64,000 nucleotides of DNA from Welwitschia mirabilis (Eukaryota; Gnetophyta; Gnetopsida; Welwitschiales). Positions 9,600 through 20,566 of the stretch are shown one piece after another; the first letter of the stretch is position 1, and the number at the start of each line of letters is the position of its first letter. The position numbers and the translations under genes are program-made. The notes beneath the pieces were generated by a model that was not told where the DNA came from, did no database searches, and saw nothing but the letters and a program-made list of their open reading frames with translations. The stretch lies in assembly GCA_051453625.1 (NCBI GenBank), contig JBOZIK010000001.1, positions 2,517,778 through 2,581,777 of the forward strand, read 5' to 3'.

Positions 9600-10860
9600 T
9601 CATCTTCATCTTTTGGCTCATCTCCTCCTTAAAGTGGTTTGCCATTCTTCATTTGAGTTCATCATCTGTAAAATCGTTTTAGAACTGGTTCATCTTCATG
9701 AATTCAATAATAATAGTTTAAAAAACTTCATCACTACTAGTTTTCTAGATACTTTTACTCATATTAAAGTATTATATTAGTGGCTAACCATTTTTGTTTC
9801 TTCATATTACTTTAATACTTTAGCTTTAATTTGTTTTATGTTAAACTAATAAATAATTTCTTTGATAATTAGAATCCTTTCCTTCTTGGAAGATGACTTA
9901 TTAATTTTTTTTAAGTATTTGTTTCATGTTAGGATTTTCTTCATTCCTAAATAAGGTTATGAAATTATGTAAACATAAATAATTTAAACAAATTTGTTTT
10001 TGATTACTTCAATAAAAAATTATATTTTACAAGATAGAAATTTAGGGAAATACGAGGCAAAATTTTATCTAATACAATAAAATTAAGTTTCTTTTCATAG
10101 TTGTTTATCATGCCTTCAAGTTCCTCTAGATTATTGATAGCTCCTTTGCTATCTAGTTTGACTAGTATTTTGGTTTTTCTAGCACTATCTTTAGGTTCCT
10201 TATGTGACACAGCTCATGGTGCAATGCTTATACTAGGAGTTTAACTCAATAGAGTTCCTTGCTTTAGACTTAAATATCATTAATGGTGCTTTGTTCTTCA
10301 TTAATATATTTTTCTTTTTTGTCCCTCTCTTGAGATATTTGGTTCTTATTCTCTATAAGCTAAGTGATTTAGAACTCTATTTCACGAAGCTACTATTAGA
10401 GTGTGTCTTTCTCTTGCTTTAATGAGTTGCTACTGTAGTGTAACTTTTTCTTATTTCATTGATTTACTACTAGAGTTATTTGTTATCTTACTTCATTTTC
10501 ACTAGTTATTCTTAGTTCTAGTTCATTACAATTGATACTATAAGAAGTGATTTCCATCAAATGACACTTATATCTCCATGTTTCATAAAGAATTACCAAG
10601 TTTTTATAATTTACATATAACTAATTACATGATTACTCCTTATCCTTGTAGCATCATGGTCTTTGTGACACATGATAGCCAACATATTTATAGCTTCTAT
10701 ATGTAACGTCTACTCTTCATATGAAGTTTTAAAACCTTTAATTTGATTAAACTTATTTATTCTTTCACCTATTATAAATATTTTATTAATATCTGGTATC
10801 CTTCTTAGTGATATTTTTTAATCTTATTTGTTGTTACTTATTTTCATAATGCATGAACAT
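9600..10860 (-). pseudogene. Coiled-coil protein relic inside the minus-strand LTR element
   Basis: Read from 10860 downward, the minus strand gives IPDINKIFIIGERINKFN, then HIEAINMLAIMCHKDHDA. A long charged heptad-like segment follows (10500-10280; pieces such as NSLKQEKDTL and ENKNQISQERDKKEKY), then NNLEELEGMINNYEKKLNF (10004-10210). An acidic tail, DEPKDEDEPNSDGYKK, lies near 9600. Another readable minus-strand piece, NRDIRDVLKIFIEAPSNEA, lies at 11620-11765 and may be an upstream part. Stops occur throughout. It resembles no pol or gag domain I recognise. It could be a captured host gene or a family-specific ORF. Confidence 0.45.
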
Positions 10861-12470
10861 GAGATTTAATGGATCTAAAATACTCCCACTTACATCCTTT
10901 AGTGAATTGATGCATCAAATAAAAGCAAAAAGACAAAAATATTAGTAAATAATAACACATCTTTAACAAATAAAATAGTTGCAAAGTACTTGAAATGGAC
11001 TTAGTAAATTGAAAAATTTCTTCGGAGACATAGAGAGATGTAGGAAAGTATGACCATCATATTTATATTTGTAAAATTCAATTATACAAAGGAAAAAGAC
11101 AGAACAAAAAGTCTACCTCTTACCTTTTATAGATTGATTTTATAGATTTCACTATGGAAATTCAAAGAAAGTTTAAAGTGTCCATTAAATTTACCTTTAT
11201 TTAATTTGATAAGTTCATTTATTTCCAAATTTAATGATGTATGTGATATGAATTTTGGAAATTATTCATCTAAAGTACACATCTATATCATTTGTTAAAG
11301 AAAAGATAATGGGATGATGTTAACACTATCCCATCTTAATAGTGTTTAGGAAGTGAGTAGGAGAAAAGTAGATTTTTCTTTTTCTTTTTTTATAGAACAA
11401 ACCATGGCTTCTTATACTATTTTAACCTTTAACTGGACACTTTAACACTTGGCAAGTGAAGCTTATAGGAAAATGATTCCACAGGTACTTTGAAAATTAC
11501 TCTTCCTTCAGATATACAAATGCCAATTCTTAGACATTGTTTTATTCTAACTCTAGTGCTCATGAAAACATGGGCAAAGGTAGATTGGTGCATCTTACTT
11601 ACCTTTAAAGATGAAATATGGTTTAGATGAATTACTAAAGCTCATCTTCATTAATCAAGAATAACATGGTATTGGCTATTCTGTCAATTTCCATGGAAAT
11701 TAAAGCTTCATTACTAGGTGCTTCAATAAATATTTTTAAAACATCTCTAATATCCCTATTTGCTATAACATGTTAATGTTAGTTTGATTATTTTGATGTT
11801 CTACAACAGAGGATTGTAGTAATTTGGCTATGGGATAGAGTTCATTCTTATCTTCTAGTGCTTCATAACACTTCGATGCTTTACAGGTGCAAAGTTCTTT
11901 TTTATCCTCTTAATTTATGTTTTGATGTTTTTCATTTCTCTTTAGTTTTGTCAATTGGAATTTAGGGGTACCAGTCTTTAATGGAGTCATGTTTCATTTC
12001 ATAGGAAACATGAATCATGAATTTTGTAAGAACTAATTTCTCCTAGGATTGATTTATTTGATTTCTACAAATTTTGATGTTTTATTACTAGATGAAAATA
12101 AACTTTTCTTTCTTCCTTCCTATATTTCTAGTTTTAGATAAAATATTATGATTTTAATCCAACTTATAAATTTCACCATAACTAACATATGGTTACCAAT
12201 GTTAGTTAATGAAACAAATGAATTTATTTTACTTTATTAATAGTGATAACTATCTATTATAACTTCTTTTAAAGTTTCATTACCAAACTTATTTTTCTTG
12301 CTATCACTTTTACTTTAGGATGAAATTATTAAATTATGAATTTAAAGATTTATTAGGTTCATCTTAATCACCTTAGAAATTTGACCTTTATCTCTAAATT
12401 ATTGTTTCATTAGGGTCATCTGAAAATTCAAACCTTTACCTCTCATATCATGTTGGAAGATTAAATGCAT

Positions 12471-12488
12471 AAAAGTGATTTGATACCA
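12471..12488 (-). promoter_or_regulatory. Primer binding site, minus strand
   Basis: The minus-strand sequence TGGTATCAAATCAC matches the tRNA-iMet primer consensus at most positions. It lies immediately inside the right-hand LTR, whose terminus is the TGTTGG at 12489. Confidence 0.6.
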
Positions 12489-13139
12489 TGTTGGAAGTTT
12501 AAGTGTGTGGAAGTTCTTTAATGTCATGTTTGACATTTGAGTTCATGAAACCAAAATAATGCATATAAATTCTCTATGACTATGTTAGAGGTTTATGTAC
12601 AAGTGGTTTGTGTGAATGCAGTTTTAATAAATTACTGAAGCTTTAAGTTGATTCATCATAATACAGGAAAATGAGTGAAAAGGAAAAACCAAACTTTATG
12701 TTATATGAAATGGTTGAGCATGATTAGTTAAATAATCAATAATAAATGAATGTTACAAATAATGAACTAGCTATCTAAGTTTTTAACTTGGTTTAGTGTG
12801 ATTCTTAATGTTCATACTTCTTCTTATCTAATGGATTGATATTGTTATCCTTTTTTTTCCTTTCCACTTGATCTTCGTCTTTATATCGTGTTTTACTAGA
12901 TGGAAATGTTGTGTCTTTTAGATATAAAATGAAATACGTTGCTTCACATTTTATTTACTAAGTTAATATATGTCTTAACAATTATATTAACTTGACATTA
13001 GTTATGCTATTTAAGAAGGAAAATAAATAAGACTTAAATAACTATGGATTAATAATAATTTTTAATTATTTTGTAGAAAAATAAGGAACTATCATGGAAG
13101 TAAAAATTAGTAGGTCTCAAGTAAGCATTTAGTAATGTC

Positions 13140-14260
13140 ATTCTATATTTAGATCATCTTATCATATTAAAGCATCTTATTAGTCAATGTAAAAATCTAA
13201 ATAACTAGAAATTCATTTACTTTTTGGATTTCTCTAAAATATATGATTTAGTCATTAGGAATAAACATTAGTAGTGATTACAAAATATTAGGTACCTAGT
13301 AACTCTATTATCTACAAGTTAGAAGTTGTATAAAGAGGTATGTATCTGACTCGAAAAACACTATTTCTCAAGAATATGTGATGTTTCATAGTTTTATTAC
13401 TATTAAGAAAGATTTTCTCCTCTCTCCTATATTTTTGGAATATTTATTAATGAATTAGTAATTAGATAAATGAAATCTCCCTTAGTCATTTAATACGGGT
13501 AAGGGATTATCCTATGGACCTCTTATTTTTGGTGGATGATGTTGCATTAATTTATAAAATAAATCCATGTCTACAACAAATGCTACATATTTTGCATAAT
13601 TTTTGCTATCAATTTGAAATGAAGATTATTGTTTAAAAAACAAAAAGAAAAAAGGTTGCTATGGTTGGTGTTTTATGTCATATGAATTGTTTATTTTAAA
13701 TAAGAAATGGATATGTTGAAATTATCCCATGCTATAAATACTTGGATTAAAATTCTCTAATAATTATAGATGGAATAAGTGCATCACTTAAAAGGATCTT
13801 CAAGGTATGAAATCCTTATTTTCTTTGAAGAACAAATGCAAAAAAAGAGGTAATTTTATGTAGGAATATTCATAGAAAGTTTTTTACATTATTTTTCAAT
13901 CAGTAGTTCTTTATATTTGTGTTGGGTTTTTGCATTAGCAAATAAAAACTGGAAGCAAATAGAGGAAATTCAAAAATAATTCTTATTGGATGAATTTAAG
14001 TTAAAACACTAAACATAGTATGATATTATATTTCTTGAAGTTAAATGGATGCCATTAGAGGTAGAAAGTATTTGTCAATTTATAGCTTATGTTCATAACC
14101 TTTTAAATTGCGCTATTAATAAATTTCTTAAAATAGTGTTTCAAGTGACTTAAGGAAAAGGTTGCTTTTATTAGGAAAAAATTGCATTGAAAGATAGAAC
14201 ATTAAAGAATTTGAGAAAACACAAATGGAAAGAAACAATTTTATTGAAATAATATTGCAA
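13140..14260 (+). pseudogene. LINE (non-LTR retrotransposon) reverse transcriptase relic
   Basis: RT motifs appear in order on the plus strand. Motif A is FIYFLDFSKIYDLV (13212-13254). Motif B is degraded to FSPLSYIFGIFINEL (about 13410-13455). Motif C is LLFLVDDVALI, with both catalytic Asp at 13535-13540. Next come FCYQFEMKIIV and KTKRKK (13605-13660), the usual 'FC..MK...KTK' segment after motif C, then CYKYLD (13730). From 13950 it reads WKQIEEIQK, a downstream segment common in plant LINE ORF2 proteins. Stops and frameshifts are frequent. Neither the endonuclease domain nor a poly(A) tail is recognisable, so this is a dead 5'-truncated copy. Confidence 0.75.
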
Positions 14261-14605
14261 GAGGAATCCTTGTAAAGACAACTTATTTAAGTGTTATTAT
14301 TCTCCTTCATCTATAAATTCAAACTAGTAAGGCAAGAATGAGATCTTAGTATTTTAGAATTGAAATAGGTAGAAGGTTTTAAGTTCCTTGAGAAAAGCAG
14401 ACATGTTGACTATTCTAACTTGAATATTACTAAAGATGTATATCTTTTCTATCTAATATATTCTTAGAGTCTTAATAGACATAATAAAAAACTTGTCAGT
14501 TTTAGTTTCAATTAATTATTGATACCATGTAAATTAAACAATGAGGGATGTTGAATTTAAAAAATGTTTGATGATCATCCCTTCCCAAGGGCCTTTTAAT
14601 CTAGT

Positions 14606-14690
14606 AATAAGTCATCTAAAAGTTCAAACCCAGAACCTTATAAATGGAAAATGAGTGTCCAACCAATTAAAGTACCACCCAATTGACATA
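14606..14690 (-). repeat. tRNA-like (SINE-head-like) repeat
   Basis: The minus strand has an A-box-like TGGTACTTTAATTGG and, about 45 bases on, a B-box-like GGGTTTGAAC. Similar units occur at 16529-16568, 16690-16760 and twice in 20160-20335. No intact tRNA cloverleaf is seen. Confidence 0.4.
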
Positions 14691-14811
14691 TACATTAAAA
14701 TATAGTTTGAATGAATGAAGTTTTAAAGTTATGGGCTTCATAGCGTAACAAATAGACATCTAAAGAAGCCTTAACCTTATAAATGGATAGAAGTGTCCCA
14801 TAAATTAAATT

Positions 14812-14947
14812 ACCCTAATTAACTAATACATTAAAATATAATTTAACTAAATTAACTTTTAAAGTTAATCTTAAACATTACCCTAATTAACTTATACATT
14901 AAAATATAATTTAACTAAATTAACTTTTAAAGTTAATCTTAAACATT
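14812..14947 (+). repeat. 68-bp tandem duplication
   Basis: Two nearly identical units begin with ACCCTAATTAACT at 14812 and 14880. They lie shortly upstream of the Dof-like gene's GC-richer island. Confidence 0.9.
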
Positions 14948-14999
14948 GGTTTAATTGTTTTGAAGTGTTTCCATTTCGTTTCCAAGACATAATGAGAGG

Positions 15000-15776
15000 A
15001 AATCTTTTTAGTTTCTTATCAAAACTGACATGCAGCTCTTCCCATTTAACTGCCCCACTACACAGGAAAAAAAATATGCGAAAGGCAAAACAGGCCAAGA
15101 GGCACGGAGATAAGAAGGCGTTTGGGGCGGAGGTGAACGAGGAGGCTGACATGCCAACAAAAACTCCTGCAATATGCCCAGAATCAAAACAAAAGGGTCA
15201 CATTCTCCTCCCTCTGTGAACTTCCAAAAAATTCCATATTCCAAAGAGGTTTAAATCCAGTGATGCGCATCTGCGCATTGATTTTTGTTTCCAGAAGGGC
15301 TTTTGAGTCGTTTCAGACATGCGTGAGTGCTCAGAGAAAACCTTAAAACGAAAGAACCAACATAACTGAAAGGGATATCTGGGAAATAGTTCAATGCCCA
15401 CCTGGGATAGCCTCTCTGTTCTTTTTGGGCCACTTTCAATTTGCCCATCTCTCTTTCAGACTGCATATGGAAGCTTTTTCCTTCCATCTTAAAAATCCTT
15501 CAGAAAACTTCTCGACTTTATCTCACTGTGCACTTTTCGGACTTGCAGAACGCTTTGAGTGGCAGGACTTACGTTGCGTGGACAAATGAAACCGGCAGAA
15601 AAGCAAAGCAAGTGAGAAAGACGTTTTTTAATCTTATCTTATCATCATTCTGCTTTTATTTCTCAGTTTTTTCTGCATGANNNNNNNNNNCTAACTGCAC
15701 TTCAAAGCCTAAATTTTATATCTCGTTATTTAGACGTACACCGTCTTCAAGAGCTTAACGATGGCATGTGGCTTAG
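15000..15776 (+). promoter_or_regulatory. Upstream region of the Dof-like gene
   Basis: Base composition changes at about 15000, with visibly more GC than the flanks. It contains pyrimidine-rich stretches (CTCTCTTT, CCTCCCTCT) and a 10-N gap at 15681-15690. Overlapping short ORFs on both strands here do not resemble known proteins, so I read them as chance. No clear TATA box can be fixed, and the transcription start is unknown. Confidence 0.4.
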
Positions 15777-16337
15777 ATGATGGACGCAGAGCGCAGAATA
15801 ATTGCGTTGATTCGAAGTCACCTGCCGGAAGCAACTTTCCAAATGATCGACGAGGAAAAGAACAGATTAGTGTTCCGGATGGGCGTCCCCGAGCCTTTGA
15901 AGAACATGGCTGGATATAGAGATCTGCTTAAGGCCCTCAAACGGTCTTCGTCTGCGCCATCCTGCACCTTCTGCGATTCACGAAACACGAGATTTAGATA
16001 CTTTGATAATTCTGCTTCTGCTAGAGCTATTCAGCCGCGTTACCGCTGCCAAACTTGTCATTCTCTGTTTACTTTCGGTGGCAGACGCTATTCTTCCTCC
16101 AAAACCAAAGGCGAAACCGAAACCAAAACTGCACCAGCGACTGCAACGAAAAATCCACCAGAGAAACCACAGACGCCCGTTTGCAGTCAGTTCTCCTCTG
16201 TTCCACTTTCTTCCTCTTCTGCTTCCTCTCGCAGCAATGTTGTTTGCAAGAATTTCGATGACAATGTTCAGTATGAATGTCCCGTTTTCTTTGATTTCTT
16301 TAAGATGGAGGAAGAAAAGTTTAAATCTATTCCCTAA
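15777..16337 (+). CDS. Dof-like zinc-finger protein with an expanded finger (186 aa)
   Basis: Dof proteins are plant-specific transcription factors that bind AAAG cores through one CX2CX21CX2C zinc finger. Residues 63-94 here read CTFC, then DSRNTRFRYFDN, then IQPRYRCQTC. All four cysteines are present, with the Dof-like S..T.F.Y..N and QPR signatures. Spacing between the Cys pairs is 24 residues, three more than usual. The usual RRYWT is replaced by HSLFTFGG, losing the Trp, and the following basic, Gly-rich segment is absent. Residues 1-58 look helical and match nothing I know. Residues 104-157 are Lys/Thr- then Ser-rich. Either Met of the starting pair could be used; stops bound the frame upstream. 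The single exon and GC content unlike its surroundings suggest a real gene. DNA binding like canonical Dof is uncertain. Confidence 0.75.
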   Translation: MMDAERRIIALIRSHLPEATFQMIDEEKNRLVFRMGVPEPLKNMAGYRDLLKALKRSSSAPSCTFCDSRNTRFRYFDNSASARAIQPRYRCQTCHSLFTFGGRRYSSSKTKGETETKTAPATATKNPPEKPQTPVCSQFSSVPLSSSSASSRSNVVCKNFDDNVQYECPVFFDFFKMEEEKFKSIP

Positions 16338-16528
16338 AAAATTGGCTTTTTCTTTTTGGCTTTTTCTGTCACAGTTAATTAATAAATAAATATTTTACCG
16401 TTATCACGTGCCATGAAATTTCTCCACTTTTTTTAAATAAATTATTTTGTTTTGTATTAATGTTTTGTATCTATGCTTAATCAATTGGTGCGTCATTTAT
16501 GTTCTATATCTTTAGATTTTTACCTCGT

Positions 16529-16760
16529 AAATTGAATCTTCCATTTGAAAAGTAGTGGGTTCAAACGTTTAGTTCTTTAGTTGGTATAGATTTTTACTTG
16601 GATTCTCTACATTTAATGAGTAAGGAACCAAAACATATCTTGTACCCCTAAACCTTCGATCGCTGCTCATTATATTTTGAGACCACTCAACTAGCATGGA
16701 TTATCAATTGGGGGGATACTTCTCCTTTAGTCATGAGGAACATGGATTGGAACCGTTGGA
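16529..16760 (+). repeat. Two tRNA-like repeat units downstream of the Dof-like gene
   Basis: 16529-16568 has TCTTCCATTTGAAAAG followed by a B-box-like GGGTTCAAAC. 16700-16754 has an A-box-like TATCAATTGGGGG and a B-box-like GGATTGGAACC 42 bases later. Both are in plus orientation and degenerate. Confidence 0.35.
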
Positions 16761-17139
16761 ATCTTTGCATGGCACATTATGAGGCTTTCATGTAATTAGA
16801 TTATTCGTTTTACTTCTAGAAAGAAGTTTGAGGCCTTAAAGTGTAATTAAATCACTCATGTTATTATCATTTTGGTGAAATTAAGTCAATTGCTATCCTA
16901 TTATAGGGTATAATCAAATCACATCCTTGCTTATTGATTTCCTAAAAGAAGAAAGCACCTTTTTATTTTTTGGTTATTTCTTGTAAGGATTACTAAGACT
17001 TTAAGACACCTAAAGTTGCATACCCTTAATATTCTATTTATTACAAATAATTTTGGCCATTTTTGTAAGCATTATATTTTATTATGTAATTAGTCTTTAT
17101 TTTTATGGATAATGTATCATAAAAGACCCCCTAAATAAG

Positions 17140-17960
17140 GTAACTTGTTATTTTGCCAAAGTTAAAGATATTTGAGAATAATTTTAACTTAATATGGTTG
17201 ATATCCTTTGATGATTTGGAATATTTCAAATAATGATCACTTAAATTAGTCAATTGGAAAGTTAGAAAAATTGATAAACTTACAAGTACTTCGTAAAATC
17301 TAAAGTTGTTGGTTATGTAGACATGAGTTAAATTTTACTTTTGACTTGAATCTTAACTGAGGAATTTTATTACAATGGTTAAGCATTAGATAAAAAATTA
17401 ATTAAATAAGAAAAATAATTAATAATAAGAAAATAATAGTAATTTGTATAGAAATTATGTAATTATAAGTATTCTTTTTAATGAATGCATTCATGATTAC
17501 TTTCATATTAAGAAACCAAGGACTAGTAGATCTCTAGATATTGTTGATGATGTTAGGATTTTAACAATTTTATTAGATATTTAAGAATGATTGTAATTTG
17601 ATATGATTTTACACCCTTTCATATAGTTATCAATAATTGGTGATATAGAAGATTCTAGTTAAGGATTAATGGAACTTAATTAATCAACAAGTAGGGGTAG
17701 TTGAGTAAGTTAGAAATAACTTTGCAAAAACATAAAGTTAGTAATGCTATTTAACATTTGTTATGCTTTAGTTTCATCTTAGAACTTAACCTAGGATCTT
17801 TACTCAAAAAATTACCTTAATTTAGATAAATTAATTAAATAATGAGATTATTTAATAAATAAATAATAGAAATAATTCAAATAGTAAAGTGATTATCAGT
17901 ATTCAGTTGAATGGTTCTTAGTTTAATATTATGAAGCTAGAACATAGTAGATAACTTCAT
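17140..17960 (+). repeat. Degenerate duplication, period about 430 bp
   Basis: 17160-17540 and 17590-17960 share ordered blocks. These include GATATTT.AGAAT, ATAAAGTTAGT-like, TTAATTAAATAA followed by AATAATAGAAAT-like sequence, and AAGTATTC/CAGTATTC then TGAATG. Identity is modest, and the origin is unknown. Confidence 0.4.
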
Positions 17961-18399
17961 ATTAGAAACTTAACTTCATTTTTGTCCATTCATATTACTT
18001 TGAAAAGGTGAGTTCATGAACTCAATACTAATAGTTGAATCCAAGAGGAAAGAAACCATTAATAATTGATTATCTACTTTACTTGAAATTCAAGCTTCTT
18101 AGGATAGTGTTACATTGAGTTTCTTGTGTGGCATCTTGTAGCATTCAACTTAATCAAATACTTAAAAATATGCATAATCTCAAATTCTTCTAATTATGAA
18201 GTCATTCAATCATAAGAATCAGATCTAACTCTCATAAAACACAAGGATTTAGAGAGAACACTTATATCTACTTGACAAATAGTGGATTATCAAGTGGTGC
18301 TACATAGTTTTTGTTAAAATTTCTTTTTTGATTATTATTTCACTAAGTGATCCTAAGAATCATATCTATAAGAAAAATGTTTAACAATTATTCTTCATT

Positions 18400-18476
18400 A
18401 ACTTACATTATATGTATATGTATATGTATGTATGTATAGGGGTGTGTGTGTGTAAGGGCATGTGTGGGTGTGTGTG
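18400..18476 (+). repeat. TATG/TGTG microsatellite
   Basis: Alternating TATATG and TATG units pass into (GT)n interrupted by AAGGGCA. Its reverse strand yields a His/Thr-rich ORF that is an artefact of the repeat. Confidence 0.85.
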
Positions 18477-18773
18477 TAAGAACCATAATTATCATAAGAA
18501 GATACGCATAAAAGGAAAAATGATGTCAAAATATTAATGGTACTGTAATTATTATATAATTTATTATTTGCTAAATGCATGACTTCCCTCTTAAATATTT
18601 GTTGTCTTCTTCTAAGTATTGCTATAGATTTGCAGGTATTTATTTACCATAGATTGCATATCTACTCTAGGGGAATAGATTAATATTCCTTAAATCTATA
18701 GGCAATATATGTTATCAAAGGAATTTGGCCACCTCCTTAGAACTTTTATAATACCATTTGTCAATGCTCCATC

Positions 18774-18824
18774 CACATGCATGCACTTTATGTTAGATTT
18801 CTGAATAAGGCATGCATGTGCATG
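18774..18824. promoter_or_regulatory. Inverted pair of RY-type CATGCATG motifs
   Basis: ACATGCATGC at 18775-18784 and GCATGCATGT at 18810-18819 form a perfect inverted repeat around a 25-base spacer. CATGCATG is the RY element bound by plant B3 transcription factors. No nearby gene is evident, so a role is speculative. Confidence 0.3.
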
Positions 18825-20159
18825 ACACATTTAATTAGTTAAAAATGTAATATCCTAAGAAGTTTGATTAGATTAATTAATTAGTTAAGAGTTAATTGGT
18901 TTCAATTCAAAATTAATAGGATTGACATCCACAAAAATGAGAAGATGATGAATATTTATTAGATTCAAAATAGTAAAAATATTGAGTTAATTTCATGCTT
19001 ATCTTACAAGCTCCATTCCCCTTTACTACCACTGTCATGCTACTTGGAACTAACAAGATATTTGAAGAATATCTTCTTGTGAGCCTATATATGGAAATAT
19101 TTTTTGAATATCCAATACAATATATCTAGAAATAGTTGGAATAGTACTTGAAAATGAACATGAAGAAGTCATTATAGCTTAAAATATCTTGCCCTTGCTT
19201 AAGGTCTTTAAGCTTGAAAGGCTACTTGTCAAATTCCATCTTAGAGTCTTGGAATACAACCTAATTTAGAAAAAAGGTAATAGCTCTTCTATAAGGCTTA
19301 TCTCCAAATTCTAGATAAGGGAGATTCCTTGTGAAATAGATCTTCCTTTAAGAGGTGGAAATCTATGTGTAAGAATATTTCTTATTTTTTCTTTGTTACA
19401 CCTGCTTATAAAGTGCTAATATGAGAATTTAAAAGAAAATCTTTGAAGTCATAAAAGGAGTCGATATGTGTTCCAATGACAAGAGTTGGCTGTTTTTAAG
19501 GTAAGAACAAAGGACGTGAATCATTGAATTGCTTGAATTTACTAAAAATCCAACTACTGAAAATGAAAATGAGATCAATCATGTAATTAAGAGTATATGA
19601 TTTAAATACACTAAAATATAATTCTTTAAGATATCAATCTACTAAAGGTTTTTGAGATGTAGGATTTTCTATTCAAGTTTAAGTTCTTCTTTAATTTACA
19701 TTGCAAAAAATCCTATATGATCTTTTCATAATGAATCAATTGAGAAAAGAATCTTTGAAACTGTGCGAACTTGGTATTTAAGAAGTAAAGTTTTTAAAAA
19801 CGTTTTCCTATAACTAAAGATATTCTACTAATAGAAATTTTAACAAATCATAACCTAATCATATAAACCTTGATAGTCATCTGGATGAAATTTATCATAG
19901 AAGTTTACCATCAACAATTATTATATTGAAAAGCAAATGTCATTCTTAGATTTTTTTTTTTTGTTACAAGCTTATCAAAGCATAACCATTTATTACATTA
20001 AATTTTAGGTAAATTATATAGGATGATTATTCAATTATTACCATATATATAGAGAAAAACAAATAATTTTAAGTTGTTGAATATTAGGTTTAAATGACAA
20101 TTATATTGTAATTGTCATTTAAAGAGGTTGAAGAACATAACAAATGGTCTAATTACACC

Positions 20160-20335
20160 CAACCAGGCCATCTAAGGATTCAAACCCACAACGTCCTAAA
20201 TGAAGGATGAATATCTTATTATATAGAGACATGATTTAAAATTGCCACCTAATTAAGGCATTCAAGGATTCAAACCTGCATCTTCATAAATGAAGGATGA
20301 GTGTCTCCTTGCATAAAGACATAATTTAAAATGCC
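20160..20335 (-). repeat. Two tandem tRNA-like repeat units
   Basis: On the minus strand each unit contains TCCTTCATTTA followed by a B-box-like GGTTTGAATCC, and each is preceded by an AATTTTAAAT/ATTTTAAATTATGTC-like segment. The B-box differs from consensus only by a C to T at its CpG. The units are about 90 bases apart. Confidence 0.45.
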
Positions 20336-20566
20336 AAGTACTAAGATTTAGATGATAGTCTTATGTAAAATCATCATATTAACTATAAACTTATTTTCAA
20401 TATCATTTTGGCACTACATTTTTCATAAATCTTCAAAAAAAATTTAATATTACCATTGATTTTAGCAGGGAAAAAAGCTTATTAGAAGAAATAAAAATTG
20501 TCTACACAAATGAGCAAAGATTTCATTTCATTTGGACTTCATCTCTATGACTCTATGCCCTCCCAG

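Larger units (their letters stand above)
9270..12997 (-). mobile_element. Non-autonomous LTR element with coiled-coil ORF (minus strand)
   Basis: 9290-9525 and about 12750-12997 are direct repeats (shared TATCTAATRGATT, GATGGAAATGTTGTGT-like, ATATAAAATGAAAT and ATTAACTTG). The right copy begins with TG at 12489 and ends with CA at 12997, about 509 bp. Directly left of it, the minus strand reads TGGTATCAAATCAC, a tRNA-Met-type primer site. This makes the right copy the 5' LTR of a minus-strand element. The left LTR is truncated before about 9270. The roughly 2.9-kb interior shows coding relics on the minus strand but none of the copia or gypsy pol motifs. I infer a pol-less element carrying a gene-like ORF. 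Confidence 0.55.
16760..20160. other. AT-rich intergenic spacer
   Basis: No coding frame is recognisable on either strand. It holds a degenerate duplication (17140-17960), a TG-rich microsatellite (18400-18476) and a pair of CATGCATG motifs (18774-18824). Confidence 0.6.

Noticed and set aside
9400-9780. Plus-strand 126-codon frame
   Set aside because: It overlaps the left LTR repeat and the antisense of the minus-strand coiled-coil relic; no recognisable protein.
15008-15487. Minus- and plus-strand frames upstream of the Dof-like gene
   Set aside because: They overlap each other in several frames and match nothing; higher GC lowers stop frequency here.
16003-16389. 128-codon frame overlapping the Dof-like gene
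   Set aside because: Shadow in another frame; the Dof frame holds the zinc-finger cysteines and has a natural start and stop.
18398-18580. His/Thr-rich minus-strand frame
   Set aside because: Artefact of the TG-rich microsatellite.
14606-20335. Functional tRNA genes
   Set aside because: A- and B-box-like words are present, but no intact cloverleaf or acceptor stem could be drawn; treated as SINE-like repeats.
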